Assembly: GCF_003201205.1 (NCBI RefSeq)
Contig: NZ_QICN01000013.1
Location: 62,001-126,000 of the forward strand
Length of the DNA stretch: 64,000 bases
Reading direction: 5' to 3'
Source: Sinimarinibacterium flocculans
GTDB lineage: Bacteria > Pseudomonadota > Gammaproteobacteria > Nevskiales > Nevskiaceae
A program made the translations under genes and the position numbers. Under the pieces are notes generated by a model that was given only the letters and a program-made list of their open reading frames with translations, made no database searches and had not been told where the DNA came from. The first letter of the stretch is position 1. Each line of letters opens with the position of its first letter. Below are positions 1-8,183 of the stretch, in pieces.

Positions 1-947
1 CGTTGCTCGATGCGGTGCCCGGCCTGGACGTGCTGCCGGTGCCGAGCGGCGTCGACGATCTGACGCTGGCCTGGGGCTCAGCCGGCACGACCATCGAGTA
101 TGCCAAGGCCGACTTCGCCATTGCCTCGCTGGCCGGAGCGCTCGGCGAGACGGCGGTTTGCGAGGATTTTCTCGCCCGCTCCGGCAATTGGCGCAACGTC
201 TTCGATCCCGATCTCGGCGCGATGCGGCCGAAATGGGCCAGCGGTCTGTGGCTGGCGCCCTACGACCCCGCCTTCAACGACATCTTTTCGAGCATGGGCT
301 TCGCCGAAGGCAATGGCGTGCAGTACACCTGGAGCGTCGGCCACGACCCGGCCGGATTGATCGCCCTGTTGGGCGGTCAGGCGGCGGCGGTGGCGCGACT
401 GAGCGAGCATCTGACCAAACTCAACGACGGTTTTTCCTCGCCCCATGCCTTTCTCGGCAACGAGCCGTCCTTCTACACGCCGTGGCTGTTCAACTGGATG
501 CAGCGGCCGGATCTCACCCAGGCCACCGTGCGCCGCGTGCTGTTGGAACTCTTCAACGACGGCCCGGGCGGTTATCCCGGCAATGACGATCTCGGCACGA
601 TGTCGGCGTACTACATCTTCTCCGCCCTCGGCTTTTACCCCTTCCAGCACGGCCAGGACACGCTCGCGCTGAGTGCGCCGCTGTTTCCGCGCATCACGCT
701 GCGCCGCGCGCGCGGCGATATCGTCATCACGGCGCCGGGCGCCTCACACAGCCGCGGCTTCGTTGCCGGGCTGCGTGTCAACGGCGGGGAGCACGAGCGG
801 CCCTGGCTGCCTTTCACCGAGCTGGTCGACGGTGGTCGACTGGACTATGTGCTGGCCGACACGCCACAGGCATGGGGCAGCGATGCCGGCGCCGCGCCGC
901 CTTCCTTCAGTGCAGACAGCGTGGCACGGTTGTGCCTGAGACCTTGA
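1..947 (+). CDS. GH92 family alpha-mannosidase, C-terminal part (5' partial)
   Basis: The reading frame is open from the window edge (first full codon at base 3), so this is the C-terminal ~314 residues of a larger protein. Two blocks are typical of glycoside hydrolase family 92, calcium-dependent exo-alpha-mannosidases: the stretch beginning GNEPSFYTPWLFNW and the stretch with PGGYPGNDDLGTMSAYYIF followed by SALGFYP. In the family the acidic residues of the GNDD block act in catalysis. The N-terminal half, including any export signal, is outside the window. The next gene starts 14 bases downstream, so it probably shares a transcript with the EEP lipoprotein. GH92 enzymes trim mannose from glycoproteins or glycolipids, which fits the exported-hydrolase neighbourhood. 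Confidence 0.9.
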   Translation, partial: LLDAVPGLDVLPVPSGVDDLTLAWGSAGTTIEYAKADFAIASLAGALGETAVCEDFLARSGNWRNVFDPDLGAMRPKWASGLWLAPYDPAFNDIFSSMGFAEGNGVQYTWSVGHDPAGLIALLGGQAAAVARLSEHLTKLNDGFSSPHAFLGNEPSFYTPWLFNWMQRPDLTQATVRRVLLELFNDGPGGYPGNDDLGTMSAYYIFSALGFYPFQHGQDTLALSAPLFPRITLRRARGDIVITAPGASHSRGFVAGLRVNGGEHERPWLPFTELVDGGRLDYVLADTPQAWGSDAGAAPPSFSADSVARLCLRP

Positions 948-961
948 ACGAGGAGTAGACC

Positions 962-2101
962 ATGCGCCGCTATTCCCTTCTCGCGCACACGACGGGCAGG
1001 TCGCTGCTGCTGGCAGCGTTGCTGACGCTGTCCGCCTGTGGCAACAGCAGCGATGACGGCGAAAGCGGCACCTTCCTTGCCGTGACCTACAACGTGGCCG
1101 GTCTGCCGCTGCCGGGCGTCATCACGGGCGAAGACCCCGCAGCCAACGCCCCACTGATCAGTCCATTGCTCAATACCTACGACCTGGTGCTGCTGCAGGA
1201 GGACTGGGGCGACCCCCTTGCCTTTCTGGAGGAAGCGGGCGTGGTGCCGGCCGGCACGCAGCCGGGCATTCTCGGCTTTCATCACCTCGTCGTCGCCGAG
1301 GCCGACCATCCCTACCGTTCCGAGCCGGCACCGTTTCCGCTGCTCGATCTGGGGCTGCGACGCGGGCTCGACGGAGTGCTGGGCCCGACCTTGCTGGGCG
1401 ACGGCCTCAACCGCCTGTCGCGCAGCCCCTTCGGGCCGCTCGAGCGGATCATGTGGCGTCAGTGCAATGGCTCGATTCTGGTGACGCCGTTGGAGGAACT
1501 GCTCGACGTACTGCTCGACAACGTGCCTGGCCTTGATTCGCTACTCGCGCCGTTGAACCTCACCGGCGACGAAGGGCTGATCGATGACGGCTCCACCGAC
1601 TGCGCCGCGCTGAAAGGCTTTTCCGTGGCGACGCACGAGATGGCACCGGGCGTTTTCGTCGATGTCTACAATCTCCACGGTGACGCCGGCGGCAACGACC
1701 GCGATATCGACGTTCGGGTGGACAACTTCGAACAACTGGCGGATTTCCTGCTCACCCACTCCGAGGGGCGGGCAGTGGTGCTCGGCGGAGATACCAACTT
1801 GTCCTTCGAAAGCGACCGTCGCCCGCGGCAACGCGACACCGATGGCAGCACCTGGGCACGCTTCCAGGCGCGCACCGGGCTGGTCGATGTTTGCGCCGTG
1901 CTGGCGTGCGGCGACCAGGACGAACTGCGTGCCCAGGGCTTCAAGAACATCGACCGCTTTGCGTACCGCAGCGGCGGCGGCGTCGAACTGCGTCCTCTCG
2001 ACCATCGCTTCGAGCGCGAACGCTTTACACGCGAGGACGGCGAGCAGATGTCTGATCATGACCCGGTGGTCGTGACCTTCCAATGGCGCCGGTTACCCTA
2101 G
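962..2101 (+). CDS. Endonuclease/exonuclease/phosphatase (EEP) family lipoprotein
   Basis: A 379-residue exported protein. The N-terminus has an Arg-rich n-region, a Leu/Ala core and a lipobox (LTLSACGNSS). EEP-fold motifs appear in order: VTYNVAGLP, LLQEDWG (metal-binding Glu), NLHGDAGG, LGGDTNLS (Asp/Asn pair) and near the C-terminus MSDHDPVVVTF (catalytic Asp-His). The family covers DNase I-like nucleases, sphingomyelinases and inositol phosphatases; substrate cannot be read from the sequence. The ATG at 962 is preceded by GAGGAG at good spacing. It sits between a GH92 mannosidase and a neutral ceramidase, so a sphingomyelinase-like role is attractive but unproven. Confidence 0.88.
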   Translation: MRRYSLLAHTTGRSLLLAALLTLSACGNSSDDGESGTFLAVTYNVAGLPLPGVITGEDPAANAPLISPLLNTYDLVLLQEDWGDPLAFLEEAGVVPAGTQPGILGFHHLVVAEADHPYRSEPAPFPLLDLGLRRGLDGVLGPTLLGDGLNRLSRSPFGPLERIMWRQCNGSILVTPLEELLDVLLDNVPGLDSLLAPLNLTGDEGLIDDGSTDCAALKGFSVATHEMAPGVFVDVYNLHGDAGGNDRDIDVRVDNFEQLADFLLTHSEGRAVVLGGDTNLSFESDRRPRQRDTDGSTWARFQARTGLVDVCAVLACGDQDELRAQGFKNIDRFAYRSGGGVELRPLDHRFERERFTREDGEQMSDHDPVVVTFQWRRLP

Positions 2102-2163
2102 CGACCTGGCGCAGCACGTTGACGTGGCCTGCGCCCAGGACACATCTCTCCGACGCTCAACGG

Positions 2164-2169
2164 TATAGT
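2164..2169 (+). promoter_or_regulatory. Possible -10 element before the ceramidase gene
   Basis: TATAGT lies in the 142-base gap between the EEP stop and the ceramidase start, about 75 bases before the ATG. No convincing -35 box is present at 16-18 bases upstream, so this is only a weak promoter candidate. Confidence 0.2.
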
Positions 2170-2243
2170 CGATACGCAACCGGACCGGCCGCGACCACGG
2201 GTACGCGCCTTGGACTCCGGTCTTCTCTTTGAAGCGTGGTTTT

Positions 2244-4697
2244 ATGATTCGACGGGCAGACACTTTGAAGACAGTCACCAGCGTGCGTCTGGCCATGGCC
2301 GGCACGATCGTCGCCAGCCTGCTCGCCGGGTGCGGCAGCAGCAGCACACCGGACGCGGCCGTGGGCGGATCGAGCGCCCCGTTCGCGGATTCGCAACTGG
2401 CGCGCTGCATGCTCGACAGTCCACTGCGCGAGGTGGGCGCCGGCCTGGACGCCCGCAGTCAGCGTCTTGAGGTGGAGGTTGCGGCAGCGGTGGGTCGTGC
2501 CGAGGGTCCCTGTGCCGACAACACGGCGTTCCGCTTCGGTTCCGGCATCTACGACATCACCGGTCCGGTCGCGCTCAAGAGCGGCGCCGGCTGGGAGGAC
2601 CCCGCGCAGGTGATGCGGGGGATCCATCAGCGGCAGTTTGCACGTGCCTTCAGTGTGGCATCGCCCTGCAACGGCAAGCGGGTGATGCTGGTGGTGGCCG
2701 ACATCGGCATGGTCTGGGGCGATCTGCGCGTGGCGATTCTCGATGCCGTCGCCGCCGACCCGGTGCTGTCGCGCGATTACCGTGGCGAGAATGTGATGCT
2801 CTCGGCCACACACACGCACAATGGTCCGGCGGGCTTCTCGCATCACCATGCCAGCTACTTGTTGCACCTGGGCTTCGATCCGCTGGTGCGGCAAACGATT
2901 GTTGACGGCACGATCGAAGCGATGCGGCTGGCCCACGCCAATCTGGAAGCGCATCCGCAGAGCGCGCCCATCCGTCTGGCCAGCGGCGAGCTGCTGAACG
3001 CCAACATCAACCGCTCTCCCCCTGCCTTCGCAATGAATCCGGAGAATGAGCGCCGGCAATTCCTCGATACCGGCGGCGAGGAAGTCGACGTCAACAAGCG
3101 CATGGTTCAGCTCAACCTCGCCCGTGACGACGGCTCCGGCGTCGGTGCGATCAACTGGTTTGGTGTCCACGCCACCGTCCTTGGCCCCGAGACCGACCTG
3201 GTCAGCTCGGACAACAAGGGCTTCGCCTCACTCGGCTTCGAACGCATCATGCGGACGCGCTACGACGCGCCCGCGGGCGAGGACCGATTCGTCGCCGCCT
3301 TCGCCCAGGCCGACGAAGGAGACGCCTCCCCCAACATCTTCATTCTCGAACGGCCGCACCCGGACCCCACGCGCGGCGGTGGTGAGAATGTGTTCGAATC
3401 GCTGGCGATATCCGGCACCAAACAGCTCGCACGCGCTTTGGAACTGTGGGCCGAGGGTGGACCGTTGCGCGGGCCGGTGGACTTCCGACTGGTGCATGTG
3501 CCCATGAACCAGGTTCGCGTGGAAGATCCCGAGGTTCTGTCGCGCCTGCACCACCCACCGGAGCTCGATAGCCCCGACAAGCACACCTGCAATGCGGCAC
3601 TGGGCGTGTCCTTTCCAGCCGGCGCCGAAGACGGCCCCGGTCCGCTCAGCCAGGAAGGGATCCGTTGCGACGCCGAGGGCATCCCCCTGCTCGGCGCGCT
3701 GGTCAACGACCTGCAGACGCTACTGTTGGACTTCGGCGTCCCGGTCGAAGCGGTCTCCGAACTGTTGCTCTGCAACCTCGATACGCTGCCCTTGCTGGGG
3801 CTTGGCTGTCACGCCGAGAAGCCGGTGCTGCTGCCGCTGAATCTCGGCGAGATCGTCGGCGGACTGCCCGAGGGCGTGACCCAGTTGCTGGGCCTCACCG
3901 TCAATTTCGAGTCGCCGATTCAGCCGCTGCAGATCTTCCGCATCGGCAATCTGGCGCTGGTCGGCCTGCCGTGGGAAGTGACCACCATGTCGGCACGCCG
4001 GCTGCGCGCGCTGCTGCTGGAGGAATTGGCTCCGGTAGGCATCGACACGGTGATCATCGGCAGCCTGACCAACGATTTTGTCCATTACCTGACCACGCGC
4101 GAGGAGTACGCCAGTCAGCAGTACGAGGGCGCATCGACCATCTACGGGCCATGGAGTCTAGCCGCGGTCATGCAGGAGACGCGCCGGTTGGCGCTGAGCA
4201 TGGTGCAGGACACGCAGCCGGAGCCGGGCCCGGAATACCCGGACGTCGCGCCATTGCTGCTACGCGTCCCCTACATTCCGCTTGATCCGGTGGCGCCCGG
4301 TGGCTTCGGCAGCGTGGTGGAAGATGTGCCGGCCACAGCCGCGCCCGGAGAAACGGTGACCGCGATCTTTCGCGCCGGCCATCCACGTAATGATCTGCGG
4401 CTGCAGGACAGCTTCGTCTACGCTGAACGGCAGCAAGCCGACGGCACCTGGGTTGCGGTTGCACGCGACCGCGACCCGGAGTTGCTCTTCGTCTGGGCGC
4501 CACTGGTGGTGCCGCCGGTGGCACTCGACCTGCCGCTTACCGGTCCCTCGAACGCCGAGGTTCAATGGCACATTCCACGCGACATCGCGCCAGGCACCTA
4601 TCGCCTGCGCCACGTCGGCCGCGCCGTGCCGGGCGGGGACTATGAAGGAATCTCCAGCCCCTTCACCGTGGTCGGCGAAGGCGCGCTCTGCCCCTGA
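2244..4697 (+). CDS. Neutral/alkaline ceramidase family lipoprotein
   Basis: An 817-residue protein using ATG 2244; a TTG 15 bases upstream in frame is also possible. The signal has a lipobox ending LLAGCGSS. The opening of the mature domain, FRFGSGIYDITGPVA then DPAQVMRGIHQRQFARAF, is the hallmark start of neutral ceramidases. Zinc-site histidines appear in LSATHTHNGPAGFSHH and the WFGVHAT block. The nucleophile region is DEGDASPN with Ser362, matching the family GDxSPN motif. The last ~150 residues form the usual C-terminal Ig-like domain (ETVTAIFRAGHPRNDLRLQD). It would split ceramide into sphingoid base and fatty acid outside the cytoplasm. An inserted Leu/Pro-rich stretch around residues 445-580 makes it longer than the typical ~650-residue bacterial enzyme. 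Confidence 0.9.
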   Translation: MIRRADTLKTVTSVRLAMAGTIVASLLAGCGSSSTPDAAVGGSSAPFADSQLARCMLDSPLREVGAGLDARSQRLEVEVAAAVGRAEGPCADNTAFRFGSGIYDITGPVALKSGAGWEDPAQVMRGIHQRQFARAFSVASPCNGKRVMLVVADIGMVWGDLRVAILDAVAADPVLSRDYRGENVMLSATHTHNGPAGFSHHHASYLLHLGFDPLVRQTIVDGTIEAMRLAHANLEAHPQSAPIRLASGELLNANINRSPPAFAMNPENERRQFLDTGGEEVDVNKRMVQLNLARDDGSGVGAINWFGVHATVLGPETDLVSSDNKGFASLGFERIMRTRYDAPAGEDRFVAAFAQADEGDASPNIFILERPHPDPTRGGGENVFESLAISGTKQLARALELWAEGGPLRGPVDFRLVHVPMNQVRVEDPEVLSRLHHPPELDSPDKHTCNAALGVSFPAGAEDGPGPLSQEGIRCDAEGIPLLGALVNDLQTLLLDFGVPVEAVSELLLCNLDTLPLLGLGCHAEKPVLLPLNLGEIVGGLPEGVTQLLGLTVNFESPIQPLQIFRIGNLALVGLPWEVTTMSARRLRALLLEELAPVGIDTVIIGSLTNDFVHYLTTREEYASQQYEGASTIYGPWSLAAVMQETRRLALSMVQDTQPEPGPEYPDVAPLLLRVPYIPLDPVAPGGFGSVVEDVPATAAPGETVTAIFRAGHPRNDLRLQDSFVYAERQQADGTWVAVARDRDPELLFVWAPLVVPPVALDLPLTGPSNAEVQWHIPRDIAPGTYRLRHVGRAVPGGDYEGISSPFTVVGEGALCP

Positions 4698-4724
4698 TTG
4701 CGCAGGAGCGCCTGAACCGGGCTC

Positions 4725-4742
4725 AGGTCATTTTCCTGTCAC
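4725..4742 (+). promoter_or_regulatory. Candidate Pho box (PhoB site) upstream of phoD
   Basis: The sequence AGGTCAT-TTTC-CTGTCAC has two direct 7-base half-sites with 4 T-rich bases between them, the layout of the PhoB box (CTGTCAY repeated every 11 bases). The second half-site matches fully and the first in 5 of 7 positions. GATAGC, a weak -10-like hexamer, starts 9 bases after the box, roughly where a PhoB-activated promoter would have it. The PhoD start is 184 bases further on. The match is by eye. Confidence 0.5.
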
Positions 4743-4926
4743 AGCGTCCGGATAGCCTTGGGCGCTGGTTGGCTTGGCGTCCACCGTCCTGATCTTGCGA
4801 CGGCGTCGCGGCCTCGGGGCCCGAAGCTCCCGCGCGCAGGCTGCGCAGTGATCGCAGCGGGTCGGTTGCCGCGAGACCAGTGCCCCCTGCACGCCGCTCA
4901 GGCGCCCCTCGGACAGGGCTGTATTC

Positions 4927-6616
4927 ATGAACCGTCGCACGTTCCTGCAAGGCTTGAGCCTGGTCTCCGGCAGCAGTCTGCTGCCGCTGTTGACGCACTG
5001 CGCCGACTCGCAAGCGCCCCTGGACGATGCCGGCGGTGCGGTTCGTTTCGCGCACGGCGTCGCCAGTGGCGATCCCTTGCAGGATCGCGTGATCCTGTGG
5101 ACCCGGGTGACGCCGGAAATCGACGCGCCGGTGCGTGTGCGCTACCGCGTCGCCACCGACCCCGCCATGACCGACGTGCACATCGACGCGCAGGTGCTCA
5201 CCGACGCCTCGCGTGACTACACGGTCAAGGTCGATCCGGCGGGCCTGGCGCCGGGCACGACCTACTATTACCAGTTCGTCTCCGGCGGCGCGCGCTCCGC
5301 GGTCGGACGCACCCGGACACTGCCGTCGGGGCCGGTCGAGCGGCTGCGCCTGGTGTCGCTCTCCTGCGCCAGATTCAATTCCGGTTTTTATAATGTCTAC
5401 CGGGCAGTGGCCGGACGCGCCGACCTCGACGCGGTGCTCCATCTCGGCGACTACATCTACGAAAACGGCAGTGCCGGCGATCTCGGTCGCGCGCACGATC
5501 CGCCGCACGAGCTGTTCACGCTGGCCGACTATCGCCGGCGCTACGCGCAGTACCGCAGTGATCTGGACCTGCAGGAATGACCGCCAGCATCCCTTCATCT
5601 GCGCCTGGGACGATCACGAGAGCGCGAACGACGCGTGGAGAGAAGGCTCGGAGACCCACGACCCGGCCCTCCACGGAAGCTGGTCCGATCGCGTGAACGC
5701 AGCGACGCAGGCTTATCACGAGTGGCTCCCGATCCGCACGCCCGATGCCGCCGATCTGCGGCGCATCTGGCGTCACTTTGCCTTCGGCGATCTGGCCGAG
5801 CTGTTCATGCTGGAGACGCGCCTGTTCGGCCGCGACCCACCCGCGCGCACGCTGCTCAACCTGGGCCAGACCGAGGACACGGCGCGCACCATGCTGGGCT
5901 TCGAGCAGGAGCAATGGCTTGCCGCCCGGCTCGCCGGCAACCCGGCGCGCTGGCGCGTCTACGGCAACCAGACGATGTTTGCGCAGCTGCATGTGCTCAA
6001 CACCCTGGGCCTGATTTCCGGCGGCATTCCGGGCAACCCGGATCAATGGGACGGCTACGCCGCCAACCGCAACCGCATCTTCGATCAGTGGGCGGCGAAC
6101 GGCCTGCGCAACAACATCGTGCTGTCCGGCGACATTCACAGCTCATGGGCCGCCGAGCTGACCCGTTTCCCCGGCAATCCGGCCACCTACAGTCCGCTCA
6201 ATGGCCGCGGTTCGGTGGGCGCCGAATTTGTCTGTTCGGCCGTGACCAGCGGTACCGCGCCGGAGCTGGATCCGATCGCCGACGTGGTCCGTCTGCTCAA
6301 CACGCACATCAAATATGTGGAGCTGCGCAGCCACGGCTATGTGCTGCTCGACCTCACGCCGCAGCGGGCGCAGGGTGAGTTCTGGCTGGTCGACACCGTC
6401 GACACGCCGGTGTTCAGCGAACGCTTCGGTGCGGCGTTCGCGACGCCAGACGCCAACGACCAGGGTGGCAGTCACAACCCGCTGCGCGCAGTCGCCCAAG
6501 CCAGCGAACCGCGCGCGGATGCGCCGTTGCTGGCGCCCGACGTTGCCGGCGACCTCGCGCGCCTGCCCCGGCCCCAAGTCGACACACCTGAACGCTCACG
6601 CGCCCCAGTGCAGTAG
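4927..6616 (+). pseudogene. phoD: PhoD-family alkaline phosphatase/phosphodiesterase, frameshifted
   Basis: The first frame (4927-5580) begins with a twin-arginine motif (NRRTFLQG), then carries HGVASGDP, DRVILWTRVTP and LHLGDYIYE, and stops at a TGA at 5578. The homology continues at once in another frame: RQHPFICAWDDHE, then GDIHSSW, to 6616. Aligned with the intact copy at 31752-33407 (DLAELHRQHP), two bases seem to be missing near 5576-5582. Restoring them gives 563 residues, against 553 and 551 in two intact paralogues. Metal ligands of PhoD (GDYIYE, WDDHE, GDIH) are all present across the two frames. The residues before the first Cys (LTHC) are a poor lipobox. This is either a recent inactivation or an assembly error. 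Confidence 0.85.
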
Positions 6617-6669
6617 CGCAATCGGCGCGCGCCGTCCGCGGTCCGCCCACCCCTTCTGGAAATCCCCCC

Positions 6670-8169
6670 GTGCTCATCCACCGCAAACCGTCTTCCCTGA
6701 TCGTTCCCCCGTCGGTAGACCTGCGCCGTCGCCTGTTGCTGCGCGGCGGCGCCAGTCTGGCGAGTCTGGCCAGCCTGCCCTGGCTGCCGGGCTGTGGCGG
6801 CAATTCATCAGCCGATTTCGACCCCGCGCCCGGGCCAAATAATCTGCCGCAGGGCTGTGTGCCGCCGGCCACGGACACGGCCGCGGTGCCGCGCGGCCTG
6901 CACGCCAGCTTTACCGGCGACCCGGTGAGCACGCGCACACTCACCTGGTTCACCGACGGACTCGAAGACCCCGGCACCTTCGTCGAGTACGGGCCGGTGT
7001 GGCCAGGCATGAGTGGCGAGCAGATGGCCTGCGAGCCGTTTCCGGCGCGCGCCGCCGGTCAGGTGCAGCAGACGCACGGCGTGCAGGCCCTGACCCACGC
7101 GGCGACGATGGTGGCGCTGCAACCCGACCTGCCGGTGCGCTACCGGGTCGGTGCGCCCGGTGCCTGGTCCGACGTGCGCGTGCTGCCGGCCGCGCCGCAG
7201 GGGGCGTTCCGGTTCTGTCACTTCGGCGATCACGGCCGCAACGACGCCAGCCTGGCGGTACTCGACGGCGTGCGCGCCCTGCAACCGGACTTCTTCATCA
7301 TCGCCGGCGACCTGTCCTACGCCAACGGCGATCATCCGACCTGGGACGACTGGTTCAACCGCCTCGATCCCTATGCCTCGCGCATTCCCATGCTCACCGC
7401 GCCGGGCAACCACGAGGCGGAAGACAACGGCGGCGGCGCCTACAAGAACCGCATCAGCCAGCCGGGGCTCGGCTATCGCTACACCTTCGACTATGGTCGG
7501 GTCTGTTTCCTGTTCAGTACCGGCGGCAGCCTGGTGGGTGGCAATCTGGCCCAGGACGCCGACCTGGTCGCCGAACTCGCGTGGGCGGAGGTGGAACTCT
7601 CCCGCGCCGCCGCGCGCCGCGCGCGTGGCGAGATCGACTTCATCGTGCTGGTCCAGCACTTCACCATCTGGACCGACCAGAGCGGGCGCGAACCGGCCAA
7701 TCTGTCGCTGGTGCTGCTCGAAGAGGGCAAGCTGCTGCGCTACGGCGTCGACCTGGCCGTGGTCGGACACGACCACATCTATCAGCGCTCGGTACCGATG
7801 GGCCGCGGCCGGCCACGCGAGGACGGCTATATCCAGATCACGGGCGGTGCCGGTGGGCAGAGCCTGCGCGGCTTTGCGCCGATCAGCCATTGGTCGGCCA
7901 CCGACGCGATCCGCTACTGCTTCACCGAGTACATCGTGGACGGCCCGAAGCTGACCGCGATCACCTGGGCCGTGGACCGGGCCGACAACAGCCTGGCCGG
8001 CGGCGAACTGACCGAGATCGACCGCTTCGAGATTCAGGCCCGCGACTCCGCGGCGCGCCGCCTGTTCGCGCAATCTCCGGAACCCGCCATCGGCGGCGAG
8101 GACGCCGAAAAGCTGCTCGCCAACACGCGCCGGCGCAATGCCCTGCACCACCGCAGCGAACCCCTTTGA
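6670..8169 (+). CDS. Purple-acid-phosphatase-like metallophosphoesterase, Tat lipoprotein
   Basis: A 499-residue protein from a GTG start. The N-terminus has a twin-arginine-like run (DLRRRLLLRGG) followed by a hydrophobic core and LPGCGGNSS, a plausible lipobox. Residues ~75-165 look like the Fn3-type N-domain of purple acid phosphatases. The metallophosphatase motifs follow in order: CHFGDHG, IIAGDLSYANGDH, PGNHEAED, VLVQHF and VVGHDHIYQR, supplying the dinuclear metal ligands. It would hydrolyse phosphate monoesters or diesters outside the cytoplasm. It lies 53 bases after the frameshifted PhoD, and the next gene starts 14 bases after its stop, so an operon is likely. Confidence 0.87.
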   Translation: MLIHRKPSSLIVPPSVDLRRRLLLRGGASLASLASLPWLPGCGGNSSADFDPAPGPNNLPQGCVPPATDTAAVPRGLHASFTGDPVSTRTLTWFTDGLEDPGTFVEYGPVWPGMSGEQMACEPFPARAAGQVQQTHGVQALTHAATMVALQPDLPVRYRVGAPGAWSDVRVLPAAPQGAFRFCHFGDHGRNDASLAVLDGVRALQPDFFIIAGDLSYANGDHPTWDDWFNRLDPYASRIPMLTAPGNHEAEDNGGGAYKNRISQPGLGYRYTFDYGRVCFLFSTGGSLVGGNLAQDADLVAELAWAEVELSRAAARRARGEIDFIVLVQHFTIWTDQSGREPANLSLVLLEEGKLLRYGVDLAVVGHDHIYQRSVPMGRGRPREDGYIQITGGAGGQSLRGFAPISHWSATDAIRYCFTEYIVDGPKLTAITWAVDRADNSLAGGELTEIDRFEIQARDSAARRLFAQSPEPAIGGEDAEKLLANTRRRNALHHRSEPL

Positions 8170-8183
8170 AAGGTTCTGTCAGC

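Noticed and set aside
6999-8180. Upstream extension of the PHP protein inside the purple-acid-phosphatase gene
   Set aside because: The extension is Arg-rich and out of frame with a well-supported enzyme, while a signal peptide with lipobox begins at 8184 after GAAAGG.
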